NCBI GenBank assembly: GCA_017860275.1
Contig: JAFNAQ010000001.1
Span: 1-64,000 of the forward strand
Reading direction: 5' to 3'
Origin: Bacteroidota bacterium
GTDB taxonomy: Bacteria; Bacteroidota; Bacteroidia; Bacteroidales; P3
Length of the DNA stretch: 64,000 bases
Within the stretch, counting starts at the first letter, position 1, and the number at the start of each line of letters is the position of its first letter. The notes under the pieces are model-generated. The model did not search any database. It saw only the letters and a list, made by a program, of their open reading frames with translations, and had not been told where the DNA came from. The position numbers were made by a program, and so were the translations under genes. Of the stretch, positions 9,384 through 17,402 are shown in pieces.

Positions 9384-10502
9384 CTATAATTCATCTAAAA
9401 CTTTCTGTATTTGATTTTTCCAGGAAAGATTAGGTTCAATTGAACTACGAATCTTCTTTGGAGTAAAGTCATTATTGTAATAGAAGTCTACTATACTTTG
9501 AATATCTAATGGGCTATCGTCGGCAGGTGCCTTGATTATGTATGGCATTTGTTCGAAATCGGTATCAATTTCAGAGTATACAAAGGGAATTCCTCTTGCT
9601 GCGTATTCCCTATTCTTAAGAGTCTTGATATGTGTGATATTGCTTCTATGTCTTGCCAAAGAGCCTATTCCAAAGTCCGATTTCTCGAAGACTTCATCTA
9701 ATTCTTTGCCCGAAAGTGCTCCAAAAAATGTGATATAATTCTCCATTTCTAATTTTTTGGTTTGCTCACTTAGAGCAAAACCCGAGTCTCTCTCTGGCTT
9801 ACCTACAATATTCAAATGAATCTTTTGTTTCGGATTAGATTTAATATACTCACTAACTCCACTTATAGCCCTATCCACCCCATGCCAATAGTGTAATTCT
9901 GCAACAACGATTAGATAAAATATTTCGGGGCTTGGTCTATAACTTTGTTTGAGTGGTAATGAATCAAAGTCTACCCCATTAGAGATTTTAATTGTCTTTT
10001 GCCTAAATATTTCATCATAATCGGAGAATGTAATTATCCTTTCTAATGATTTGCATAGCTGCACTCGGAAGAGTTTATTGATTTTAAAACGGAGTTTGTA
10101 GAAAAGCGGGAGTTCTTTTCCTTCATCGTCGTAGGGATAGGTTGGAATTTCCATAACTACTTTTACTCCTGAATGCTTTAACTTTCTTACAAAATGAATA
10201 AGAAAGGGCTCTGCATTAAGAAAGCTCCTCATATATATAAGCGTGATTTGATTATCAATTATATATTTGTATAGCTTTCTATAATCGTATCTTTTCAGAA
10301 TCTTCGCCTTGGTGCCTTTCCCATAGTTTTGCTGAACTTTTTCTGCAACCCATCTTACTTGGTTGCCATCCTTATCCCATCCCAAATAACATAAATCAGT
10401 TTCAACTCCACATTCATTGAGTGCTTTTACCTGATGCCTTATCTTCTTTGTTATCCCACTATATTCTGCTAAGGCATGGAAGACTAGAAACATTGCTTTC
10501 AT
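9384..10502 (-). CDS. Glycosyltransferase, GT4-like (GT-B fold)
   Basis: A 372-residue GT-B glycosyltransferase of the surface-glycan type. The N-terminal acceptor domain opens with MKAMFLVFHALAEYSGITKKI, and the donor half has YLIVVAELHYWHGVDRAI (about 193-210), LNIVGKPERDSG and YITFFGALSGKELDEVF. A weak GT4-style E-x7-E region (NREYAARGIPFVYSEIDTD) is visible instead of the classic EPFG motif. It overlaps the upstream methyltransferase by 4 nt (ATGA) and is the last gene of a three-gene operon. Donor and acceptor sugars are unknown. Confidence 0.78.
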   Translation of the reverse strand: MKAMFLVFHALAEYSGITKKIRHQVKALNECGVETDLCYLGWDKDGNQVRWVAEKVQQNYGKGTKAKILKRYDYRKLYKYIIDNQITLIYMRSFLNAEPFLIHFVRKLKHSGVKVVMEIPTYPYDDEGKELPLFYKLRFKINKLFRVQLCKSLERIITFSDYDEIFRQKTIKISNGVDFDSLPLKQSYRPSPEIFYLIVVAELHYWHGVDRAISGVSEYIKSNPKQKIHLNIVGKPERDSGFALSEQTKKLEMENYITFFGALSGKELDEVFEKSDFGIGSLARHRSNITHIKTLKNREYAARGIPFVYSEIDTDFEQMPYIIKAPADDSPLDIQSIVDFYYNNDFTPKKIRSSIEPNLSWKNQIQKVLDEL

Positions 10503-11275
10503 AATGATTTATTTATCTTTAGGTATTCTCTTAATAGAATTGGTCTGCGTTTAAATATCTTTTTCTTTATTTCTGTCTTTGTAAGATAATATAATGCCAA
10601 AACAAATTTGCCTATTTCTTTGGTTAGCTTTCTTTTGGGGAATAGTTTCTCTGTCATATATCTATCCCAAGGCTTAGTAAAGAATGATTTATAGTATTCA
10701 TCTTCAGGATTCACAATAATATCTATACTTCCCTCCCATTCGTATCTTGTTATCATAAGACTTGGTTCTGAGAACCACAATAATCTATAAATTAAAGATT
10801 GGTAAGGAAGGTAGTTCAAAAAGAGTTCACCATAATTATTTTCATAATTGCCTGGCATCTTATTTTTTTCGAATAATACAAGTTTTCCATCAATGTCTAA
10901 AACAACCCATTTATGCGATTTCTTGGGAAATAACAATTCCCCTATCATACTTGGCGTTTCAATATAACCTCGTTTTGCTACCCTTTCTTGTTCTTTGACA
11001 AATTTAACTGGGTCTTCTACATGCTCAAGAACTTGATTACAAATTACATAATCAAACTCTTTATCTTTAAATGGCATATCTTCGCCTGATGAATTAATAA
11101 ATTTCTGATGTGGGTATATCTTTGCATCTTCGCTTCGATGTGTATTATCATCTATATATCTCTCTACTATAACATTTGATACGAAAGTTGGATTATGTCC
11201 CGAACCCACCTCTAAAACATTATAATTCTTCTTTATTTTTAGGTCATTTCTATCTAATGGTGTCCTTAATTTCAT
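10499..11275 (-). CDS. Class I SAM-dependent methyltransferase
   Basis: A 258-residue enzyme of the Methyltransf_11 type. Motif I is VLEVGSGHNP (20-29), the acidic loop is SGEDMPFKDKEFDYVICNQVLEHVED (about 63-88), and a post-motif helix follows. It sits between an acyltransferase and a glycosyltransferase gene, so it probably methylates a sugar or glycan intermediate, which is inference from neighbours. The C-terminal part (about 150-258) is basic and not recognised. It overlaps the glycosyltransferase gene by 4 nt, pointing to translational coupling. Confidence 0.82.
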   Translation of the reverse strand: MKLRTPLDRNDLKIKKNYNVLEVGSGHNPTFVSNVIVERYIDDNTHRSEDAKIYPHQKFINSSGEDMPFKDKEFDYVICNQVLEHVEDPVKFVKEQERVAKRGYIETPSMIGELLFPKKSHKWVVLDIDGKLVLFEKNKMPGNYENNYGELFLNYLPYQSLIYRLLWFSEPSLMITRYEWEGSIDIIVNPEDEYYKSFFTKPWDRYMTEKLFPKRKLTKEIGKFVLALYYLTKTEIKKKIFKRRPILLREYLKINKSL

Positions 11276-11293
11276 ATCATTATTATTATAATA

Positions 11294-11920
11294 TTATTTA
11301 TCGACCTTAACCCAAGCATTCTTTTCGAAGTCATATCTTTTTATTGGCTTTGCTGGATTTCCTGCAACTATTGTATAAGGCGGAACATCCTTGGTTACAA
11401 CAGCCCCTGCTCCAACTAATGAGTGAGTTCCAATTGTTATGCCTTGAATTAATACTGAGTTTCCTCCAATCCAAACATCATCCGAAATAGTTATTAGATG
11501 ACCAGACACTCCTTGGCTTTTTATAGGTCGTGTTACATCTTCATAATTATGGGTTAGGGCTGTTGCCCTTGTGCCGTGCCCAATAACTACATTTGAACCT
11601 ATCTTGATTGGCGCCAAAATTAAAGCAGTTGATGCAATCAAGGTATTATCCCCTATAATAATATCACCTATGCCATTGTTTAATATAACATAGTCCTCAA
11701 TAATTGTCTTCTCTCCAATACGTAATAAATTGGAAGGATTTAAGTCTAATCTTGCTGTTCTTCTAATTATTGATCCTCTACCCCTTTTAATAATAAAAGG
11801 ATAGATAAAAGTTCTTGCCCACCATCTAGTTCTTGCAGAATATGGATGCGTCCACAATTCTAGAACAAATTGTTTTAAACGAGGTTTATTTGCAAAATAG
11901 TTTTTTATTTTTTCTCTCAT
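11294..11920 (-). CDS. Hexapeptide-repeat O-acyltransferase (left-handed beta-helix)
   Basis: A 208-residue member of the maltose/galactoside/WcaF acetyltransferase group, which transfers acetyl from acetyl-CoA to a sugar hydroxyl. Repeating turns such as IGEKTIIEDYVILNNGIGD, IIIGDNTLIAS, IKIGSNVVIGHG and ISDDVWIGGNSVLIQG mark the helix, followed by IVAGNPAKPIKRY near the end. A conserved His in ALTHNYEDV (about 126) is the likely catalytic base. It is the promoter-proximal gene of the operon with the methyltransferase and glycosyltransferase, together probably a tailoring set for a surface glycan. Confidence 0.87.
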   Translation of the reverse strand: MREKIKNYFANKPRLKQFVLELWTHPYSARTRWWARTFIYPFIIKRGRGSIIRRTARLDLNPSNLLRIGEKTIIEDYVILNNGIGDIIIGDNTLIASTALILAPIKIGSNVVIGHGTRATALTHNYEDVTRPIKSQGVSGHLITISDDVWIGGNSVLIQGITIGTHSLVGAGAVVTKDVPPYTIVAGNPAKPIKRYDFEKNAWVKVDK

Positions 11921-11989
11921 ATTAAAATCTGATTTATATTATAAATAACCTTTCAATCTTCTATTTGTTTATTAATAGACATCATATTG

Positions 11990-12018
11990 CAAATTTAATC
12001 AATTTATTGATATACAAA
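11990..12018 (-). promoter_or_regulatory. Promoter of the acyltransferase operon
   Basis: On the minus strand TTTG (complement of 12015-12018) is followed after 17 nt by TAAATTTG (complement of 11990-11997), a good fit to the Bacteroidota -33/-7 consensus. The first gene starts 70 nt downstream at 11920. Confidence 0.6.
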
Positions 12019-12150
12019 AGACCTTCTATTTTTTATTATTAATGTTATTGTATTATGTTGATGATCTTAATAGGATGATATCTCAGCAACTTTTTTTTCA
12101 ATTTCGAGTATAATTATGCATTCGCAACTTCTTAAATTAATAATTAGTTA

Positions 12151-13221
12151 ATGGGATTCAAAGCAACTAGACTTTTAACAGAGATAATTATTACTTTCAT
12201 TACTCTAGTATTTGCTGGAATAGGACTATTCTCAATTTTTTCTAGGTCAATGAGTCCGGAAAATTATAATTGGGTATATTTTATTGCACTATTGTTTCCT
12301 GTTATTTTAATAATAAATTTATTTCTTGCCCTATACTGGGCAACAAAAATTAGATTCTGGTTTTTCTTCTCCCTTATTGCAATATTAGTACAGATTCCAT
12401 TCATCAGTTTAAATTTTCAATTAAATTCAAAACCTCATATAATTGACAGTAATTCAATTTCCATTATTTCGTTTAATGTGGATAAATTTAAACAAGGAAA
12501 CTATTCTGAAAATGTGAAAAATTTAGGATTCTCTATTGCTCATATAAAACCAGATATTATTTGTTTACAAGAATTTTCTGAAGATAAATTATATAAAATA
12601 GATAGTGTTGCAAAATTTCTCCAAATGCCATATTATTCGGTTGGAAGAAATGGTTTGGGTGTGTCTGATTTAATAATCTTTTCAAAATACCCAATTAAGA
12701 ATTCAATGTCTTTTATTTATAATAATACTCATAACGGTAGTATGTATATTGATATTATTTTAAAAAATAAGAGAATCCGTATTATTAATTGTCATCTACA
12801 AACAACTAATATTAGTCAAAACAAGGGTACTATAAATAGTACCCTTAAGTTTGACAAGCCAAAAACTCAAATAAAAGCTATTCAAGATATTTATTTAATA
12901 TTAACTAAAAATAGTAGTAGAAGAGCTCTACAGGCTAGTGATCTTAGAAAATTGGTTGACAGCACAAATTCATCTATTATTTTATGTGGAGATTTAAATG
13001 ATACACCTTCTTCTTTTACATATAAAGAAACAAAAGGGGAATTAATTGATGGATTTATAGAGGCTGGTTATGGAATAGGATATACCTATAAGTATATTTT
13101 TAAAATTTTAAGGTTAGACTATATATTCCATAGTAAAGATTTTAAATGTATAAATTATCATTCTGAGGGTTTGAACTATTCTGACCATCAAGTTGTTTAT
13201 AGTATAATGAAGATTGAATAG
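12151..13221 (+). CDS. Membrane-anchored endonuclease/exonuclease/phosphatase (EEP) family protein
   Basis: A 356-residue protein with three N-terminal membrane helices (about 8-28, 38-60, 68-88) followed by an EEP hydrolase domain. Motifs in order: SIISFNVDKF (about 106), DIICLQEFSED with the metal-binding Glu (about 139), INCHLQTT (His-Leu-Gln, about 214), ILCGDLNDTPSS (Asp-x-Asn, about 278) and YSDHQVVYS (Asp-His, near 345). All catalytic positions are present. The domain probably faces the periplasm. Family members cleave nucleic acids, phosphoinositides or sphingomyelin, so the substrate is open. The gene is strongly AT-rich, like the polysaccharide operon that follows, and stands alone. 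Confidence 0.82.
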   Translation: MGFKATRLLTEIIITFITLVFAGIGLFSIFSRSMSPENYNWVYFIALLFPVILIINLFLALYWATKIRFWFFFSLIAILVQIPFISLNFQLNSKPHIIDSNSISIISFNVDKFKQGNYSENVKNLGFSIAHIKPDIICLQEFSEDKLYKIDSVAKFLQMPYYSVGRNGLGVSDLIIFSKYPIKNSMSFIYNNTHNGSMYIDIILKNKRIRIINCHLQTTNISQNKGTINSTLKFDKPKTQIKAIQDIYLILTKNSSRRALQASDLRKLVDSTNSSIILCGDLNDTPSSFTYKETKGELIDGFIEAGYGIGYTYKYIFKILRLDYIFHSKDFKCINYHSEGLNYSDHQVVYSIMKIE

Positions 13222-13284
13222 ATAAATTATGAGAAAATCAAGTATGAATTATCTTATTAATAATAATTTATCAATTCATTTTTG

Positions 13285-13292
13285 TAAATTTG
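13285..13292 (+). promoter_or_regulatory. -7 element of the exopolysaccharide operon
   Basis: TAAATTTG matches TAnnTTTG and lies 37 nt before the response regulator start. No clear -33 TTTG is at the usual distance, so the promoter may be weak or need an activator. Confidence 0.45.
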
Positions 13293-13328
13293 CGAATTAG
13301 TTTCATTTTTATTCTATATAATTAAGTT

Positions 13329-13691
13329 ATGAAAAAAATATTAGTAATAGACGATAAACAACCTATCGGAAAAATAATTTCTATGTATTTGGGTAAAGAA
13401 AATGAAATACAATGGTTCGACAATCCAGTAAAAGGTATAGATTGGATGAAAGAAGGAAATATGCCTGATTTAATTATCACCGATCTAAATATGCCTATGA
13501 TGAGAGGTGCTGAATTTTTGGAGTATTTAAAAAATAATGAGGAATATAAAAATATAAAAGTCATCATACTTTCAAGCAATGATAGCACAAGTGAGAGAAT
13601 AAGATTATTAGAAATGGGTGCTGATGATTATATTGTAAAACCATTTAACCCAATTGAATTAAATATAAGGGTAAAGAAACTTTTATTATGA
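13329..13691 (+). CDS. Stand-alone response regulator receiver protein
   Basis: A 120-residue CheY-like receiver domain without output domain. The acidic pocket Asp8-Asp9, phospho-acceptor Asp52 (LIITDLNMP), switch Ser82 (VIILSS) and Lys104 (YIVKPFNP) are all in place, so it should accept phosphate. No histidine kinase is in the window. It opens the polysaccharide operon and overlaps the initiating sugar transferase gene by 4 nt, so it may control polymer synthesis by protein contact rather than by binding DNA, which is inference. Confidence 0.9.
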   Translation: MKKILVIDDKQPIGKIISMYLGKENEIQWFDNPVKGIDWMKEGNMPDLIITDLNMPMMRGAEFLEYLKNNEEYKNIKVIILSSNDSTSERIRLLEMGADDYIVKPFNPIELNIRVKKLLL

Positions 13692-14488
13692 AAATCGATT
13701 TTTTTTCTAAAAAAAGTAATGAGGTTAATCAATTAAAATTATTCAAACTCCCTATATGGAAAAGGATATTTGATATAGTTTGTTCTATATTTGCTCTTAT
13801 CATTCTATCGCCACTTTTTTTGGTCATATCTTGTATTATTAGATGGGAGGGAAAGGGTCCTATAATATATAAATCTCAAAGAGCAGGTTCTAATTATCAA
13901 ATATTTGATTTTCTAAAATTCCGTTCTATGTATTTAGATGCAGACCAAAGATTAAAAGAATTCACAATGAAAAATCAATATAAAAACAATGTTACTGCTC
14001 CAGATATTAGCGCTATTGTACTAGATGAAAATATTATAGATAACGAAAATATTCTATTTGGAGACGATTATTCTGTTATAGCAAATGATTATTCTGCTTA
14101 TGCAAGGAGCAACAAAGATAATAGCTTTAAAAAAATTGAAAACGATCCTCGTATAACTAAAATTGGACGTTTTATTAGAAAATATAGTATTGACGAACTC
14201 CCTCAATTTATAAATGTTTTGAAGGGCGATATGTCAATTGTAGGCAATAGACCACTTCCTACTTATGAGGCAGAATTACTTACTGACGATAGTAGTATTG
14301 AAAGATTTTTTGCCCCCGCAGGAATAACAGGATTGTGGCAGGTTATGAAAAGAGGCAAATCCGGCAAACTTTCTGCCCAAGAAAGAAAAGCCTTAGATAT
14401 TTACTATGCTAAGAATTTTTCATTCATGTTAGATATGAAAATTATATTTAAAACTTTTACCTCATTTATTCAAAAAGAGAATGTTTAA
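13688..14488 (+). CDS. Initiating sugar-phosphate transferase (polyprenyl glycosylphosphotransferase)
   Basis: A 266-residue bacterial sugar transferase of the WcaJ/WbaP catalytic-domain family. It adds the first sugar phosphate to undecaprenyl phosphate and so starts a repeat unit. One membrane segment (IVCSIFALIILSPLFLVISCI, about 29-49) is followed by KGPIIYKSQRAGSN (about 57), FLKFRSMYLDAD, DPRITKIGRFIRKYSIDELPQ and GDMSIVGNRPLPTYEAELL (the P-R-P-type active region). An insert of about 55 residues separates FRSM and the DPRITK block. It lacks the N-terminal multi-helix part of full WcaJ. Position two in the operon fits the committing step. Confidence 0.92.
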   Translation: MKIDFFSKKSNEVNQLKLFKLPIWKRIFDIVCSIFALIILSPLFLVISCIIRWEGKGPIIYKSQRAGSNYQIFDFLKFRSMYLDADQRLKEFTMKNQYKNNVTAPDISAIVLDENIIDNENILFGDDYSVIANDYSAYARSNKDNSFKKIENDPRITKIGRFIRKYSIDELPQFINVLKGDMSIVGNRPLPTYEAELLTDDSSIERFFAPAGITGLWQVMKRGKSGKLSAQERKALDIYYAKNFSFMLDMKIIFKTFTSFIQKENV

Positions 14489-14497
14489 ATAATATCT

Positions 14498-15247
14498 ATG
14501 AAAATAAATAAACTACTAATTTCAATATTATTATTTACAAATCCTTTAAATATTTTATCTCAAGAAATAAAATTGGAAGTAAATAATTATCCATCAATAA
14601 TTGAAGATTCTTTATTCCCAAAGTTACCTCCAATTGACACATTATTAAAGGCATTAGAAATGTCTCCAACTACAAACATTAATAAATATCGGATTTTAGA
14701 GCAAGAGTCAATAATAAAAACTGAACAAAGAAAATGGCTTAGTTATATAAAATTATCTTCAGCCTATCAATATGGTTTTATTGGTTCTGAAATGATGACT
14801 CAAAATCCATATTACCCTGTAGCATTATATCAAACATCAGAAAATGCACAGAATTATTATCATATTGGGGCATCAGTTTCGATATCTTTTGAAGATATTT
14901 ACGACAGAAAAAACAAAATAAACAAAAATAAACACAGATTAGTTCAGATAAAATCAGAAAATGATATTAAACTAAATGAACTCAAATTTGAAGTAGTTGA
15001 GTTATATTCTAAAGTTGAAACTTTCTTGATATTAATGGACAATAAGTTCAAGGATCTTAAATTTATGGAAACTCAATATCAAATAGCTCAAAGTGATTTT
15101 ATTAATAGAAAAATAAATACTTCCGAACTATCTAATAGCAGAGATTCTTACTCAAAGGCTCTGGGTGAATTAGAAGAAATTAAAAGAGAGTTGAAAGTTT
15201 CAATCTATAAGCTTGAAATTCTATGCAATATTAAGTTATTAAAATAA
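14498..15247 (+). CDS. Short TolC-like outer-membrane efflux family protein
   Basis: A 249-residue exported protein (signal peptide about 1-21, cut after LNILSQ). LPPIDTLLKALEMSPTTNIN and the helical stretches near 60-75 and 145-240 resemble one TolC/OEP repeat, and a beta-like segment (SSAYQYGFIGSEMM, SVSISFEDIYD) lies between. Usual TolC proteins have two such repeats and over 400 residues, so this is about half size. It sits between the initiating transferase and Wzz, the place where an export-channel component would be expected. Assignment to the family is moderate and function as a channel is inference. Confidence 0.6.
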   Translation: MKINKLLISILLFTNPLNILSQEIKLEVNNYPSIIEDSLFPKLPPIDTLLKALEMSPTTNINKYRILEQESIIKTEQRKWLSYIKLSSAYQYGFIGSEMMTQNPYYPVALYQTSENAQNYYHIGASVSISFEDIYDRKNKINKNKHRLVQIKSENDIKLNELKFEVVELYSKVETFLILMDNKFKDLKFMETQYQIAQSDFINRKINTSELSNSRDSYSKALGELEEIKRELKVSIYKLEILCNIKLLK

Positions 15248-15257
15248 TAATATAATT

Positions 15258-17399
15258 ATGGATATCCTAAAATATATACTCAAAGTTCTCTATCAAAATA
15301 AATGGTGGATAATTATTATCCCTATTTTTGCCTTTATATGTGCTATTTTACTTACCCGTAATATATCTAAAACATACAAAGTAACATCAACTGTTTACAC
15401 AGGAATTGCATCAGGATATAATATTGAGAGTGATATAGCAAGTAAAACTGACTATAATTCTATTAATAACGAGATGGATAATCTTATTAACATTGTTAAA
15501 GCTCAATCTACTTTAGAAAAAGTATCTATAAGATTATATGCTCAACATATGATTTATGGTAATAATTTTAAAGACAATAATTATATTCAAGCAACCAATT
15601 TTAATGCTATTTATAATAAAACTCCAATTGAGATTAGAAAACTTATTGACAAAACCTCTGAAGCAAATACTATTGCACGATTATTAAAACATCAAACTGC
15701 AAGTCCAGATAATTTTGTATATGGCCTTTTTAATTGGAACCATCATCATTATAGTTATAAAGCATTGAGTAAAGTAGAGGTTAGAAGGGTTTCAAATAGT
15801 GATATGCTTGAATTGAGTTATGAGGGTAGTGACCCTGGAGTTGTTTATAATACTCTTAAAATATTAACTAAAGAGTTTATAGAAAATTATCAGTCACTTA
15901 GATTTCAAGAAACAGATAGCGTAATCGAATATTTCAGAAATGAACTTGATAGAATAGCATTGATATTAAGGAGTTCTGAAGACTCTCTAACAAACTTTAA
16001 TGTAAATAAAAAGGTCATTAACTATGATGAACAAACAAAGCAAGTCACATCAAAATATAATGAATATTTTTTAAAACATTCTGAGACAAAAATGGCATAT
16101 AATAGCTCAAAGGCCTTATTAAATGAAATTGAAAAAAGAATGAGCGATAATATTAATATAATTAAAAATAATTCCGAGTTTATTGAGAAAATCCAAAAGA
16201 TTTCTGATTTAAACTATAAGATTCAGTATCTTAAATCTAATAGTTCTGACATAGCTAATGCAAAAATAAAATCTCTAAAAAAACAACTTAATAAGGAAGA
16301 AGAAAATATCAATAACATCATAACTGAATATAAAACTCAAAAGTATACAAAAGAGGGTTTAGCAAAAGAAAGTATAACTGATCAATGGCTGATAGAATTA
16401 ATGAATAATATTAAAGCTAAAGCTCAATTAGAGGTGTTAAATGAATTAAAAAAAGAAATTGACGCGGAATATTCATATTACTCTCCTATTGGATCAACTA
16501 TTAAAAGAAGAGAAAGAGAAATATCTTTCCTAGAGAGTTCTTATTTGAATATTCTTAATAGTTTAAATGGAGCTATGACTAGGAAAAAAAATCTACAAAT
16601 GTCTTCTGCTGCACTAAAAGTATTAAACCCTCCTATTTTTCCTTTAGATCCTTTACCATCAAAAAGAAAATTAATTGTTCTAGGGGTTTTTATTGCTTCA
16701 TTTATTTTTACTGTAAGTTATTTTTTAATTATTGAAGTTATAGATCGAACTTTAAGAAATAAAATTAGAGCAGAATTATTAATCGGGAATCCTGTATTAG
16801 GAGCATTCCCAAAACCAAGTAAGATTAAGTATAGAAATTATCAAAATGAAGTTCATAATATTAGTGCAAACTATTTATTCAATAGCGTTTCTAACTACTT
16901 CGATTCATCTAAAAAAATAAATATTGTAAATATCATTAGTAATAACCCTGAAGAGGGTAAAACTTATATTGCCGAAAATTTATTACTCGCACTAAATCAA
17001 AGAGGTATCGAATCTAAATTACTCAATCATGAAAATGATTATAATCCTAATAGTAGTGAATATTTACTTGCAAATTCAATGGATGATATCTATATAATCA
17101 AAAATGAAAAAGTCATAATTATTGAACATCCTTGTTTAAAAGGAAACAATATACCAGATTATTTCATTAAAAATGCTTCATTAAATCTACATATAGTTTC
17201 TGCTAATAGGGCGTGGACAGATACAGATAATTTATTATTCAAACGATTATCTAAAAAAAGCAAAAACAATCCTCTATTTATTTATTTAAGTAAAACATCT
17301 AGGGAAACATTAGAAGTATTTACTGGCCTTTTACCTCCATACACCACTTATAGAAAAATTTTATACAAAATCTTACAGTTTGAACTAAAATCCAAATAG
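15258..17399 (+). CDS. Wzz-type chain-length/export protein with degenerate BY-kinase domain
   Basis: A 713-residue polysaccharide co-polymerase. Membrane helix 1 (WWIIIIPIFAFICAILL, about 15-31) and helix 2 (LIVLGVFIASFIFTVSYFLI, about 472-491) bracket a long coiled-coil periplasmic part. The proline-rich PPIFPLDPLPSKRK before helix 2 is typical of the family. After about residue 545 a BY-kinase-like domain follows: Walker A is kept (SNNPEEGKTYIAE, about 558-570), but Walker A' lacks its aspartates (SKLLNHENDYN) and Walker B reads VIIIEHP instead of the usual hhhDxPP. No C-terminal tyrosine cluster is present. The domain probably binds rather than hydrolyses nucleotide, or is purely structural. 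Confidence 0.87.
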   Translation: MDILKYILKVLYQNKWWIIIIPIFAFICAILLTRNISKTYKVTSTVYTGIASGYNIESDIASKTDYNSINNEMDNLINIVKAQSTLEKVSIRLYAQHMIYGNNFKDNNYIQATNFNAIYNKTPIEIRKLIDKTSEANTIARLLKHQTASPDNFVYGLFNWNHHHYSYKALSKVEVRRVSNSDMLELSYEGSDPGVVYNTLKILTKEFIENYQSLRFQETDSVIEYFRNELDRIALILRSSEDSLTNFNVNKKVINYDEQTKQVTSKYNEYFLKHSETKMAYNSSKALLNEIEKRMSDNINIIKNNSEFIEKIQKISDLNYKIQYLKSNSSDIANAKIKSLKKQLNKEEENINNIITEYKTQKYTKEGLAKESITDQWLIELMNNIKAKAQLEVLNELKKEIDAEYSYYSPIGSTIKRREREISFLESSYLNILNSLNGAMTRKKNLQMSSAALKVLNPPIFPLDPLPSKRKLIVLGVFIASFIFTVSYFLIIEVIDRTLRNKIRAELLIGNPVLGAFPKPSKIKYRNYQNEVHNISANYLFNSVSNYFDSSKKINIVNIISNNPEEGKTYIAENLLLALNQRGIESKLLNHENDYNPNSSEYLLANSMDDIYIIKNEKVIIIEHPCLKGNNIPDYFIKNASLNLHIVSANRAWTDTDNLLFKRLSKKSKNNPLFIYLSKTSRETLEVFTGLLPPYTTYRKILYKILQFELKSK

Positions 17400-17402
17400 C
17401 AA

